Shown here: piece by piece, positions 45,196-53,670 of the stretch | Numbering within the stretch: position 1 is the stretch's first letter | How the letters are laid out: each line of letters starts with the position of its first letter | Assembly: GCF_017654605.1 (NCBI RefSeq) | Contig: NZ_CP072113.1 | Span: 434,001-498,000, forward strand | Reading direction: 5' to 3' | From: Yimella sp. cx-51 | GTDB taxonomy: Bacteria; Actinomycetota; Actinomycetes; Actinomycetales; Dermatophilaceae | Length of the DNA: 64,000 bases | Made by a program: the position numbers and the translations under genes | Notes under the pieces: model-generated | What the model was told of the DNA's origin: nothing | What the model saw: the letters and a program-made list of their open reading frames with translations, nothing else | Databases searched by the model: none

Positions 45196-45735
45196 ATGAG
45201 TGAGATCACGATCCGAGCGCTCGGCGCCGATGAGTGGGAGACTTATCGCGACGTGCGTCTGCGCGCGTTGGAGGAGTCTCCGGACGCGTTCGCTGCATCA
45301 CTCACGCAGGAGAAGCAGTTCGAGGAAGAGTTCTGGCGCACCCGCGTCGAGCGGTCGCGGCGCATGGTCGCCGAGTCGGGCGACGAGGTCGTCGGCGTCG
45401 TTTCTGTCGGCAACCGTTCCACGGAGGACGCCCGTGTCGTCGAACTCTTCGGTCTCTGGGTGACGCCGAGCCTGCGCGGTCAGGGCGTTGCCTGGAAGCT
45501 GGTCGAGGCCGGCGTCGAGCAGGCGACAGCTGAGAACTACAAGTTCGTCCTGTACTGGGTCGGCACCGACAACGGCCGTGCGGTGGCGTTCGCCAGCAGC
45601 TTCGGCTTCCGCCCCACCGATTCGCGTCGCCCGATGAAGGGCGCCACCGAGGAGACCGAGGACGACGAGGAGATGGCGATGATCTACGCCCTCAGCGACG
45701 ACCCCTCGGCTGTTCCTTCCTCCGTTCTGGCCTGA
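45196..45735 (+). CDS. GNAT-family N-acetyltransferase
   Basis: A 179-residue GNAT protein. The acetyl-CoA loop follows ELFGLWVTPSLRGQGVAWKLV, and VGTDNGRAVAFASSFGF marks the C-terminal strand region. The substrate is not evident. The C-terminus is acidic (EETEDDEEM). A GGAAAGG ribosome site lies before the ATG. The gap from proC is 125 bases, so it may have its own promoter. Confidence 0.88.
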   Translation: MSEITIRALGADEWETYRDVRLRALEESPDAFAASLTQEKQFEEEFWRTRVERSRRMVAESGDEVVGVVSVGNRSTEDARVVELFGLWVTPSLRGQGVAWKLVEAGVEQATAENYKFVLYWVGTDNGRAVAFASSFGFRPTDSRRPMKGATEETEDDEEMAMIYALSDDPSAVPSSVLA

Positions 45736-45768
45736 GCAGAGGTTCCCTACTCGTAGAAGCTGCGCGCC

Positions 45769-46980
45769 ATGGCATCGATACCGCCAGTGGTCCGGGTCGT
45801 CTGGGATGACAGCTTTACCCAGTACGACTTCGGCGACTCGCACCCGATGAACCCGGTCAGGCTCGACCTGACCACCCGGTTGGCGCGCGCCCTCGGTGTG
45901 TTCGACCTGCCCCATGTAGAAATGGTCGGCATCGGCGATGAGCCTGATATCGACGGCTTCCTGCAGACCGTGCACACCCCGGAGTTCATCGCAGCGGTCA
46001 AGGCGGCCTCGGCCGACCCCGGCCGCGCCGACGAGGCCTTCGGGCTGGGCACCGAGGACGATCCTGCGTTTCTGGGGATGCACGATGTTTCTGCGCTGAT
46101 CTCGACCGCCACCCGCGACCTGTGCAAGGCCGTCTGGACCGGCGAGATCGACCACGGCGTCAACTACTGCGGTGGTCTGCACCACGCGATGGCCGACCGG
46201 GCCGCCGGCTTCTGCATCTACAACGACGCAGCGCTGGGCATCCAATGGCTGCTCGACAACGGTGTCGAGCGCGTGGCCTATGTCGACGTCGACGTCCACC
46301 ACGGGGACGGCGTCGAGCAGATCTTCTGGGACGACCCGCGCGTGCTGACGGTCTCCGTGCACGAGACCGGCCGCGTGCTCTTCCCGGGCACCGGATTCCC
46401 CGGGGACGTCGGTGGCCCCGGGGCCGAGGGCAGCGCGGTGAATCTCGAACTGCCGGCGGGCACCGGTGATGCCGCCTGGTTGCGCAGCATCCACGCCGTC
46501 GTGCCCTCGGTCATCCGCGCGTTCAAACCGCAGGTGATGGTGACCCAGCAGGGTTGCGACTCCCACTACGCCGACCCGCTGGCCCACATGGCAATCAGCA
46601 TCGACGCCCAGCGCACGGTCTTCGAGACCCTGCACGACCTGTCGCACGAGGTGTGCGGCGGCAAGTGGGTGGCACTGGGCGGTGGCGGTTACGAGCTCAT
46701 CGACGTCGTCCCGCGTTCCTGGACCCACCTCACCGCGATCGCGGCCCACCGACCGATCCCGCTGGAGACGCCGGTGCCGCAGGAGTGGCGCGACCACGTG
46801 AAGGAGCGCTTCGGACGACCTGGTCCGCCGCGGATGGGCGATGGCGTCGCCGAGGGCGATCACGTGTGGTTCCGCTCCTGGGCGACCGGCAGCGACCCCG
46901 ACAGCGCCACCGACCGTGCCGTCATGGCCACCCGCGAAGCCGTCTTCCCCCACCACGGCCTCGACATCTGGTTCGACTGA
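45769..46980 (+). CDS. acuC: Acetoin utilisation AcuC-like / class I histone-deacetylase-fold hydrolase
   Basis: A 403-residue zinc deacetylase. It has GGLHHAMADRAAGFCIYND, the metal-binding DVDVHHGDGVEQIF, and GGGGYELIDVVPRSW near the end of the domain. AcuC-type enzymes remove acetyl groups from lysines, for example on acetyl-CoA synthetase. The acetyltransferase just upstream makes a writer/eraser pair possible, but this is only positional. No acetoin genes are near. Confidence 0.88.
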   Translation: MASIPPVVRVVWDDSFTQYDFGDSHPMNPVRLDLTTRLARALGVFDLPHVEMVGIGDEPDIDGFLQTVHTPEFIAAVKAASADPGRADEAFGLGTEDDPAFLGMHDVSALISTATRDLCKAVWTGEIDHGVNYCGGLHHAMADRAAGFCIYNDAALGIQWLLDNGVERVAYVDVDVHHGDGVEQIFWDDPRVLTVSVHETGRVLFPGTGFPGDVGGPGAEGSAVNLELPAGTGDAAWLRSIHAVVPSVIRAFKPQVMVTQQGCDSHYADPLAHMAISIDAQRTVFETLHDLSHEVCGGKWVALGGGGYELIDVVPRSWTHLTAIAAHRPIPLETPVPQEWRDHVKERFGRPGPPRMGDGVAEGDHVWFRSWATGSDPDSATDRAVMATREAVFPHHGLDIWFD

Positions 46981-47051
46981 CGGCGCCGCGAAAGGGTGGC
47001 GGTGTGGAGCGGAAGGGCTGCAGCGAGCCCGCGAGCAGCAGAATTTCCGCG

Positions 47052-47066
47052 CAACACGGCGTGTTG
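47052..47066. promoter_or_regulatory. Palindrome upstream of the HTH gene
   Basis: CAACACG-G-CGTGTTG is a perfect seven-base inverted repeat about 130 bases before the HTH protein start. It is a candidate operator. The rest of 46981-47193 shows no other clear feature. Confidence 0.35.
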
Positions 47067-47193
47067 AGTGGACAAGTTTGCCGAGAACTTTCCATGAAGG
47101 CTCAGGTGCCCCTATGGTGCTCCCAGGCAACATTCATCACGGCTCGGGCGATCTTCGTCGCGGCCGCGCCGTCACGAGAGGCTTGGTACATCC

Positions 47194-47394
47194 ATGGAGC
47201 AAGAGCGCCAGCTCGGCGATGTCACGTTCATGACCGTCGCCGAGGTCGCCACCATCATGCGTGTTTCCAAGATGACGGTGTACCGACTGGTCCACTCCGG
47301 TGAGCTGCCCGCCGTGCGCGTGGGGCGTTCGTTCCGTGTTCCGCAGGACGCGGTCGATGCCTACCTGAGGCAGTCGTACATGGGCACTGCCTGA
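47194..47394 (+). CDS. Excisionase/BldC-type helix-turn-helix protein
   Basis: A 66-residue protein consisting of a MerR/Xis-like winged helix (MTVAEVATIMRVSKMTVYRL, then GELPAVRVGRSFRVPQDAVDAYL). It matches the small DNA-binding protein encoded between proC and the bS22-like gene in mycobacteria (Rv0500A). The fold suggests BldC-like cooperative DNA binding rather than a phage excisionase, since no integrase is present. Confidence 0.9.
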   Translation: MEQERQLGDVTFMTVAEVATIMRVSKMTVYRLVHSGELPAVRVGRSFRVPQDAVDAYLRQSYMGTA

Positions 47395-47433
47395 TTTCTG
47401 CACCTGCGTGCGGATGCCGTAAAGTGGCACGAA

Positions 47434-47446
47434 GGGCTCAAAGCCC
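47434..47446 (+). promoter_or_regulatory. Small hairpin in the bS22 leader
   Basis: GGGCT-CAA-AGCCC can form a five-bp stem 50 bases before the bS22 start. Its role is unknown. Confidence 0.25.
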
Positions 47447-47495
47447 ACACATCTTTGTACCTGTTCCCGAGATCCAGTAAGGACACCGTCGACGC

Positions 47496-47594
47496 ATGGG
47501 TTCCGTCATCAAGAAGCGCCGCAAGCGCATGGCCAAGAAGAAGCACCGCAAGCTGCTGCGCAAGACGCGCCACCAGCGTCGTAACAAGAAGTAA
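47496..47594 (+). CDS. 30S ribosomal protein bS22 (AURKAIP1/COX24-domain peptide)
   Basis: A 32-residue, extremely basic peptide (GSVIKKRRKRMAKKKHRK, then LLRKTRHQRRNKK). It matches the actinobacterial bS22 peptide seen in mycobacterial 30S subunits near the decoding centre, from memory. The RKRMxKKKHRK core is the COX24/AURKAIP1 motif. It sits between the HTH and epimerase genes, as in mycobacteria. It is too short for most gene finders. Confidence 0.92.
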   Translation: MGSVIKKRRKRMAKKKHRKLLRKTRHQRRNKK

Positions 47595-47613
47595 GCAGAC
47601 TTTTCAGACAATT

Positions 47614-47650
47614 GGCTCCGTCCCCCTTCCATGGTGGCGGAGCCTCTTGC
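47614..47650 (+). terminator. Terminator after bS22
   Basis: GGCTCCG pairs with CGGAGCC, extended across a T/C mismatch, 20 bases after the bS22 stop, followed by a short T/C-rich stretch. Confidence 0.6.
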
Positions 47651-47695
47651 ATCAGGCGTACGCGCCGTAGGATCTGAGTCGGACAGGGGTGAGTC

Positions 47696-48679
47696 GTGGG
47701 ACGGGTTGTATTGGTGACCGGGGTGTCGCGCCGCATCGGCGGGCGCACCGCCGAGTTGCTGTCGCGCGATCCTGAGATCGACAAGGTGATCGCGGTCGAC
47801 GCGGTGCCGCCCTCGCACAGTCTGGGTAGCGCTCAGTTCGTGCGCGCTGACATCCGCAACCCGATGGTCGGCAAGGTGATCTCGCAGGAGAAGGTCGACA
47901 CCGTGCTGCACCTTGGGGTGATCCTCACGCCGCGTCAGGCGGGCGGACGTACCTCCCAGAAAGAGATCAACGTCATCGGCACGATGCAGCTGCTCGCTGC
48001 CTGTCAGCGGGCCGACTCGCTGAAGCGGCTGGTGGTGAAGTCGTCGGCGGCGGTCTACGGTTCCTCGCCGCGTGATCCGGCGATGTTCACCGAGGAGTTG
48101 CAGGCGCGTCGCACACCCACCGGTGGCTTCGGTAAAGACTCCGCCGAGGTGGAGAACTACGTGCGCGGCTTCGCCCGTCGCCGCCCTGACGTCACGGTGT
48201 GCACCTTGCGCATGGCCAATGTCGTCGGTCGCGGATTCCGCACCCAGCTGTCCGACTACTTCACGATGCCGGTGATGCCGGTGCCGATGGGTTTCGATGG
48301 ACGTCTGCAGTTGCTGCACTTCGACGACGCCCTCGGTGCGCTGCGTGCGGCCACGTTGTCGTCGATGGGCGGCACCGTCAACGTCGCGGCCGACGGACTG
48401 CTCACCGTGCGCCAGGCGGCCAAGATCGCCGGTAAACCGATCGTACCGGTGGCACCGCAGGCCGGCGGACTCGTCGAGCAGATCACCAAGCGGATCGGCC
48501 TGCGTGGCTTCGAAGCCGCGCAGATGGACTTCCTGTGTTACGGACGAGGGATGGACACCACTCGCATGCGCACCGAACTCGGATTCGAGCCCGAGCTGAC
48601 CACTCGCGAGGCATTCGTCGACGTCTTCGCGTCGCCGTCTCGTCGCGCCCAGGAGATGGCGGGTGCGCGTCGTGGCTGA
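47696..48679 (+). CDS. NAD-dependent epimerase/dehydratase (GalE2-like SDR)
   Basis: A 327-residue extended short-chain dehydrogenase-like protein. It has the nucleotide loop VTGVSRRIGGRTAELL, SSAAVYGSSPRDP (catalytic Ser) and TLRMANVVGRG. The usual YxxxK is altered (FGKDSAEVENYV), so catalysis is not certain. It matches the galE2 position in mycobacteria. It overlaps the acyltransferase gene by 17 bases. Confidence 0.85.
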   Translation: MGRVVLVTGVSRRIGGRTAELLSRDPEIDKVIAVDAVPPSHSLGSAQFVRADIRNPMVGKVISQEKVDTVLHLGVILTPRQAGGRTSQKEINVIGTMQLLAACQRADSLKRLVVKSSAAVYGSSPRDPAMFTEELQARRTPTGGFGKDSAEVENYVRGFARRRPDVTVCTLRMANVVGRGFRTQLSDYFTMPVMPVPMGFDGRLQLLHFDDALGALRAATLSSMGGTVNVAADGLLTVRQAAKIAGKPIVPVAPQAGGLVEQITKRIGLRGFEAAQMDFLCYGRGMDTTRMRTELGFEPELTTREAFVDVFASPSRRAQEMAGARRG

Positions 48680-49910
48680 ACCCAAGAGCAGCAAACCCGC
48701 CGCTAAGTCGGCGAAGCCGGCAACCCGCACGCCCGCCGGCAAGACCGCGAAGGCCGCTGCTCCCAAGCCTGTCCGGGCGCGGCAGCAGAGCAGTGACGCG
48801 CTCGGTTCGAAGGCCACCCGGCGTCCGAGCCGTCAGTCGGTGCGCTCGAAGTCGACGCCGCCGCCGCGTCCGGCGCTGCGCGTCGTGCCCGACCCCGCGC
48901 CGCACAGCGAGCACCCCTCAGCCGGCAAGGCGTCCGGCCGGTCGTCATCGTCCTTGCCTTTCGATCTGCCCTTCGAGCTCCCGTTCGATCTTCCGGCCGA
49001 TCCCACCGCGCTGGTGCAGACGCTGGTGTCATTGCTGCGGGCTGCCGGCACCGCGGCCGGGCTGAGTGGGGACGACCTCGACCGTCGGATTGCCGGAGCG
49101 CTGGCCTTCCTGCGCCGCCGGATCACCGGTGACTACGCGATCGACGACTTCGGCTTCGACGAAGAGTTCACCCGCGAGGTCTGGTTGCCGTTGCTGCGGC
49201 CGTTGTACAAGCGGTGGTTCCGTGTCGAGGTGCGCGGCGTCGAGAACATCCCGAGCGAGGGCCGCGGGCTCGTCGTCGCCAACCACTCCGGCACCGTCCC
49301 GGTCGACGGTCTGATGACGCAGGTCGCGATCCACGACGAGCACCCGAATCATCGTTTCGTGCGCATGCTCGGCGCCGACCTGGTTTTCCAGTCGCCTTTC
49401 ATCGGTGAACTCTCGCGCAAGTCAGGCACCACCCTCGCCGCCAATCCCGATGCCGAGCGCCTGCTCGAGAGTGACGAGTTGGTGGCGGTCTTCCCCGAGG
49501 GTTTCAAGGGGGTGGGCAAGCCGTTCAGCGATCGCTACCGGTTGCAGCGCTTCGGGCGCGGCGGCTTCGTCTCCGCGGCGGTGCGTGCGGGGGCACCGAT
49601 CATCCCGTGCTCGATCGTGGGGGCCGAGGAGATCTTCCCGATGATCGGTAATGCCAAGGGCATCGCGCGTCTGGCCGGATTCCCGTACTTCCCGATCACG
49701 CCCTTCTTCCCGTTGTTCGGTCTGCTCGGAGCGATTCCGTTGCCGAGCAAGTGGATCATCGAGTTCGGCGAACCGATCGAGACCGCGCAGTACGGCTCGG
49801 CCGCGGCCGACGACCCCATGGTGCTCTTCGACGTCACCGACCAGGTGCGCGAGACGATCCAGCAGACGCTGTATTCGCTGCTGCTGCAACGTCGCTCGGT
49901 CTTCTTCTGA
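48663..49910 (+). CDS. Lysophospholipid acyltransferase-family protein
   Basis: A 415-residue protein. The first 100 residues are disordered and rich in Lys, Pro, Ala and Ser (PAAKSAKPATRTPAGKTAKA). A PlsC-type domain follows with VVANHSGTVPVDG (the NH-x-D type active site) and VFPEGFKGVGKPF. It probably moves an acyl chain onto a membrane lipid. GTG at 48663 or 48672. It lies at the same position as Rv0502 in mycobacteria. Confidence 0.87.
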   Translation: MRVVAEPKSSKPAAKSAKPATRTPAGKTAKAAAPKPVRARQQSSDALGSKATRRPSRQSVRSKSTPPPRPALRVVPDPAPHSEHPSAGKASGRSSSSLPFDLPFELPFDLPADPTALVQTLVSLLRAAGTAAGLSGDDLDRRIAGALAFLRRRITGDYAIDDFGFDEEFTREVWLPLLRPLYKRWFRVEVRGVENIPSEGRGLVVANHSGTVPVDGLMTQVAIHDEHPNHRFVRMLGADLVFQSPFIGELSRKSGTTLAANPDAERLLESDELVAVFPEGFKGVGKPFSDRYRLQRFGRGGFVSAAVRAGAPIIPCSIVGAEEIFPMIGNAKGIARLAGFPYFPITPFFPLFGLLGAIPLPSKWIIEFGEPIETAQYGSAAADDPMVLFDVTDQVRETIQQTLYSLLLQRRSVFF

Positions 49911-49918
49911 GGTTCGGT

Positions 49919-50164
49919 GTGACGATGCAGACGCGAGTCGTCCTCTACGGCAACCCGGGCTGCCACCTGTGCGATGACGCGCGCGCCGTCGTCGAGCGCG
50001 TGTGTGCCGACCTCGGAGTCGGTTGGCAGGAGGTCACGATCTCCGGTGATCCGGAGCTCATGGCGAAGTACGGCGAGCTCATCCCGGTGACCGTCGTCGA
50101 CGGCCGTCAGCACTCCAAGTGGAGGGTCGATGAGCAGCAGTTACGCGCCGCTCTACAGCGCTGA
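49919..50164 (+). CDS. Glutaredoxin-like thiol-disulfide protein
   Basis: An 81-residue thioredoxin-fold protein with NPGCHLCDDARAVVERV (CxxC motif) and the cis-Pro in LIPVTVVDG, of the glutaredoxin-like DUF836 kind. It may reduce disulfides. GTG 49919 was chosen for its GAGG ribosome site six bases upstream; ATG 49925 is an alternative. The gene precedes the rex operon. Confidence 0.85.
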   Translation: MTMQTRVVLYGNPGCHLCDDARAVVERVCADLGVGWQEVTISGDPELMAKYGELIPVTVVDGRQHSKWRVDEQQLRAALQR

Positions 50165-50222
50165 TCGGGCTGTGACCCTTACCACACCCACCTCCTAGCA
50201 CGTTTGGCGCGTTCACGCGACT

Positions 50223-50240
50223 TTGTGCTTGCGTTCACAA
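50223..50240 (+). promoter_or_regulatory. Rex operator over the rex-hem promoter
   Basis: TTGTGCTTGCGTTCACAA closely follows the Rex box TTGTGAAN4TTCACAA. The left half serves as a -35-like TTGTGC, and a -10-like TATCCT lies 17 bases further on (50246-50251). Rex would block the promoter until NADH rises. It thus regulates its own gene and the coupled hem genes. Confidence 0.75.
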
Positions 50241-50327
50241 GAACCTATCCTCGGGGGGTCGTGAACCAGGGGTGACCAGCGTTTGGTATACGCCGTGTCG
50301 CCTCATCGGGAGGAGTGTCAAATCCCT

Positions 50328-51008
50328 GTGACCAACGCGCCCACTTCGCGTCGGGAAATTCCTGATGCGACCGTCGCTCGGCTGCCGGTGTACCTGCGGG
50401 TGCTCCGAGCCTTGAGCGGCCGCGGAGTCGAGGTCGTCAGCTCCGAGGAGTTGGCCGACGCGGCGGGAGTGCGCTCGTCCGGATTACGCAAAGATCTCTC
50501 CTTCCTGGGTTCCTACGGAGTGCGGGGCGTCGGGTACGACGTCGAACGACTCTCCGACGAGATCACCCGTGAGTTGGGGTTGCAGGGCGAGTTCGCCGTA
50601 GCCATCGTCGGAATGGGCAATCTGGGACGTGCCTTGGCCGACTACAGCGGTTTCTCCACCCGTGGCTTCAGCGTCCGGTGGCTCATCGACACCGATCCGC
50701 AGCTGGCCGGCACGCAATTGTCGACACTCACCGTCGTCGACTTCGACGGATTCCGTCCTGCTGCCGATGAGTCAGTGATCGGCGTCATCGCCACCCCGCC
50801 GCACGCGGCGCAGTCGGCCTGCGACGAGCTCGTGGCGCGCGGTGTTCGCTCCATCCTCAACTTCGCCGCCGGGCAGCTGACCGTGCCTGACACTGTCGCG
50901 GTGCGACGGGTCGACCTCGCCACCGAGTTGCAGATCCTCGCCTTCCACGAACAACGCGCCCGCGCGGAGTTGGTCAGCGCAGACTCGCTCACGGAGGTCA
51001 CCTCGTGA
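50328..51008 (+). CDS. rex: Redox-sensing transcriptional repressor Rex
   Basis: A 226-residue Rex. The N-terminal winged helix has IPDATVARLPVYLRVLRAL and GVRSSGLRKDLSFLGSYG. The Rossmann domain has the NAD(H) loop VAIVGMGNLGRALADY. Rex leaves DNA when the NADH/NAD+ ratio rises. GTG 50328 was chosen; in-frame GTG 50295 and TTG 50283 would give longer forms. The GTG of hemA overlaps its stop by four bases. Confidence 0.95.
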   Translation: MTNAPTSRREIPDATVARLPVYLRVLRALSGRGVEVVSSEELADAAGVRSSGLRKDLSFLGSYGVRGVGYDVERLSDEITRELGLQGEFAVAIVGMGNLGRALADYSGFSTRGFSVRWLIDTDPQLAGTQLSTLTVVDFDGFRPAADESVIGVIATPPHAAQSACDELVARGVRSILNFAAGQLTVPDTVAVRRVDLATELQILAFHEQRARAELVSADSLTEVTS

Positions 51009-52297
51009 GCCTTCTGGTCGTGGGTTTGTCCCACCGTTCGGCCCCGGTCGAACTCCTCGAGCAAGCCGCGTTGGGTGACCGGGGCGAACTGCTCGACATC
51101 GTCCTGGGCCAGGGCGATCATGTGGACGAGTGGATGATCGTCTCCACCTGCAACCGGGTCGAGATCTACGGCGAGGTCGCCACCTTCCACGGCGCCGTCG
51201 GCGAGATGAGCGAAGCGCTGTGCGCCGTCACAGGGCTGAGCATCGAAGAGCTCGGCGACAGCCTGTACGCCCATTACGAGGAACGCGCCATCGCGCACCT
51301 CTTCTCGGTGGCTGCCGGGCTCGACTCCATCGCGGTCGGGGAGAGCCAGATCCTTGCCCAGTTGCGCCAAGCTCTCAGCGACGGTCGCAGTCACGGACAT
51401 CTGGGCAGCGGCCTGGAGTCGGTGGCCCAGCAGGCGCTGCGCGTCGGTAAGAGGGTGCACGCCGAGACCGAGATCGACAGTGTGAGCAAAGGGCTCATCG
51501 AGCGCGGAATCTCGTTGGCGCAGCATCACATCGGTCCGCTGAGCGATGCCCGCGCCGTGGTGATCGGTGCCGGTGCAATGAGCGCCCTCGCGACCCACAC
51601 GCTGAGCCGCCTCGGGGCTGCTGAGGTCACGATCGTCAGCCGCACGCTCGCCAGCGCCGAGCGCCTGGCGGCCGTCACCGGCGCCAAGGTGACGCCCTGG
51701 GAAAACCGTGCGGAAGCATTGGCCGAAGCCGACTTCATCGTGTCGTGCACCGGTGCCGTCGGCCATGTGATTTCGGTGGACGACGCCCGATCAAGTCGTC
51801 TCGAGGGTCCACAGGTCTACCTCGACCTGGCGTTGCCCCGCGATGTCGACCCGGAGGTCGCCGACCTGGAAGACGTCCACGTCTTCTGGTTGGACGACCT
51901 GCGTGAGGTGGCCGAGGAAGCCGGTTCGCGCAGCCAGGTGCGGGCGGTCGAGGAGTTGGTGACCGCCGAGGTCGCCGAGTTCGTGACCACCCGCCGCGCC
52001 GCTTCGGTCGGACCGACAGTGGCCGCGATCCGTCGCTACGCGGCCGATGTCGTCGCTGCCGAGCTGCAGCGACTGGAATCACGCACCACCCTCGACGAGC
52101 GCCAGGAGGCGCAGGTGCAGTTGACCATCCACCGCATCGTGGAGAAGTTGCTGCATACACCGACGGTGCGGATGAAAGAACTGGCCGGCTCGCAGGACGC
52201 CGCCGACTACACCAAGTTGCTGCACACCTTGTTCGACATCGACCCGTTCGTGTCGAAGGTGTCGCACATTCCGCGCCAGGTGGGAGGAGAGCGATGA
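51005..52297 (+). CDS. hemA: Glutamyl-tRNA reductase
   Basis: A 430-residue HemA, the first step of C5-type tetrapyrrole synthesis. The catalytic Cys is C49 in [11 protein letters not shown]. The NADPH-binding segment has [20 protein letters not shown], and a helical dimerisation domain ends the protein. It is translationally coupled to rex and hemC. Confidence 0.97.
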   Translation: MSLLVVGLSHRSAPVELLEQAALGDRGELLDIVLGQGDHVDEWMIVSTCNRVEIYGEVATFHGAVGEMSEALCAVTGLSIEELGDSLYAHYEERAIAHLFSVAAGLDSIAVGESQILAQLRQALSDGRSHGHLGSGLESVAQQALRVGKRVHAETEIDSVSKGLIERGISLAQHHIGPLSDARAVVIGAGAMSALATHTLSRLGAAEVTIVSRTLASAERLAAVTGAKVTPWENRAEALAEADFIVSCTGAVGHVISVDDARSSRLEGPQVYLDLALPRDVDPEVADLEDVHVFWLDDLREVAEEAGSRSQVRAVEELVTAEVAEFVTTRRAASVGPTVAAIRRYAADVVAAELQRLESRTTLDERQEAQVQLTIHRIVEKLLHTPTVRMKELAGSQDAADYTKLLHTLFDIDPFVSKVSHIPRQVGGER

Positions 52298-53670
52298 GTC
52301 CGTTGCGACTGGGCACCCGGCGATCAAAACTCGCGATAACCCAATCGGGCCACGTGGCAGACGCCTTGCGCGCGCTCGGCCATGAGGTCGAACTCGTCGA
52401 GATCGTCACCGAGGGTGATGTCAACCCCGCGCCGTTGACGCAGATGGGTGGCACCGGCGTGTTCGCTGCCGCACTGCGCGAAGCCTTGCTGCGAGGCGAG
52501 GTCGACTTCGCCGTGCACTCGCTGAAGGATCTGCCCGTCGCGCAGCCGCCGGGCTTGATGATCGCCGCTGTGCCGACTCGTCAGGATCCGCGTGACGCAC
52601 TCGTCGCACGCGACGGTCTGACGCTGGGGGAGTTGCCCGCCGGCGCCACCATCGGCACTGGTTCACCGCGCCGGGTCGCCGCGCTCGCAGCGCTCGGCCT
52701 GGGATTCCAGACCCGCGAGCTTCGCGGAAATGTCGACTCCCGCCTCGCACGCGTCACCACCGGCGAACTCGACGCGGTCATCCTTGCCTGCGCCGGCCTG
52801 CGCCGTTTGGGTCGATCCGACCAAATCACCGAGGCAATCGATCCGCTGCAGATGCTTCCTGCGCCCGGGCAGGGCGCGCTGGCGGTCGAGGTGCGCACTG
52901 ATGACGCCGCTACGCGCGCGATCGTCGAGCAGTTGGACGACCCCGACACACGTGCTGCCATCACCGCCGAGCGCGGTGTGCTCGCCGGGCTCGAAGCCGG
53001 CTGCTCGGCACCGATCGGCGCCCTGGCCGAAGTGGTCGAGGACGTCGACGGCAGCCTCGAGATTTCGCTGCGCGCCTTTGTCGGGTCACCGGACGGATCG
53101 TACGACCTGCGTCGTTCGCTGACCGGTCCGTTCAACGAGGCCGAGAAGCTCGGCCGCGATCTGGCCGCGATGCTGCTCGAAGACGGTGCGCGCGAGTTCA
53201 TCCCTTCCAGCGGACGCGTCTCCTACCAGAGCCACAACGCGGCACCTGTGAGATCGCCCTCCGACAGCCCCGCTGATCGACCACCCGCTGTCGGTGATCG
53301 ACCACCCGCCAGCGGTGACCGACCACCCAGCGCCAGTGACCCGACTGGCGGCGACGATGCGGACCGGGGGAGCCTGCGAGCCCGGGCCGTTGAGGAGCGA
53401 CATCAAAGGGTGGAGTCGGGTCCTGGCGCCGTAAGTGCCGCTGCCGGTGACCGACCACCCAGCGCCAGTGACCCGACTGGCGGCGACGATGCGGACCGGG
53501 GGAGCCTCCGAGCCCGGGCCGTTGAGGAGCGACATCAAAGGGTGGAGTCGGGTCCTGGCGCCGTAAGTGCCGCTGCCGGTGACCGACCACCCAGCGCCAG
53601 TGACCCGACTGGCGGCCCTGAATCTGACCTTGAAAATGCAGTACCCGACGCCATGGAGCGTGAGAAGTGA
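52294..53670 (+). CDS. hemC: Hydroxymethylbilane synthase with a repetitive C-terminal extension
   Basis: HemC joins four porphobilinogen units. The core (about 1-305) is normal: [10 protein letters not shown] start, [16 protein letters not shown] and the cofactor-attaching C237 in [10 protein letters not shown]. After [15 protein letters not shown] a 150-residue tail follows, rich in Pro, Asp and Gly. It is made by two copies of a 44-residue repeat ([20 protein letters not shown] and [20 protein letters not shown]) plus a partial third. Usual HemC length is near 310, so the tail is extra. Its stop overlaps the hemD GTG. Confidence 0.95.
   Translation: MSPLRLGTRRSKLAITQSGHVADALRALGHEVELVEIVTEGDVNPAPLTQMGGTGVFAAALREALLRGEVDFAVHSLKDLPVAQPPGLMIAAVPTRQDPRDALVARDGLTLGELPAGATIGTGSPRRVAALAALGLGFQTRELRGNVDSRLARVTTGELDAVILACAGLRRLGRSDQITEAIDPLQMLPAPGQGALAVEVRTDDAATRAIVEQLDDPDTRAAITAERGVLAGLEAGCSAPIGALAEVVEDVDGSLEISLRAFVGSPDGSYDLRRSLTGPFNEAEKLGRDLAAMLLEDGAREFIPSSGRVSYQSHNAAPVRSPSDSPADRPPAVGDRPPASGDRPPSASDPTGGDDADRGSLRARAVEERHQRVESGPGAVSAAAGDRPPSASDPTGGDDADRGSLRARAVEERHQRVESGPGAVSAAAGDRPPSASDPTGGPESDLENAVPDAMEREK
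53314..53614 (+). repeat. 132-bp tandem repeat inside hemC
   Basis: Two full units (53314-53445 and 53446-53577) and about 37 bases of a third. They are nearly identical; I saw one differing base (TGCG/TCCG). The unit length is a multiple of three, so copy number can change without frameshift. Shorter GGTGA(C/T)CGACCACCC words precede it (53265-53330). Confidence 0.9.

Noticed and set aside
47194-47394. Phage excisionase and integrated element
   Set aside because: The fold fits, but there is no integrase or att repeat, and the gene is conserved at this place in other actinobacteria.
53314-53614. CRISPR-like array
   Set aside because: The units are long (132 bases), contiguous and in frame with hemC, with no unique spacers.
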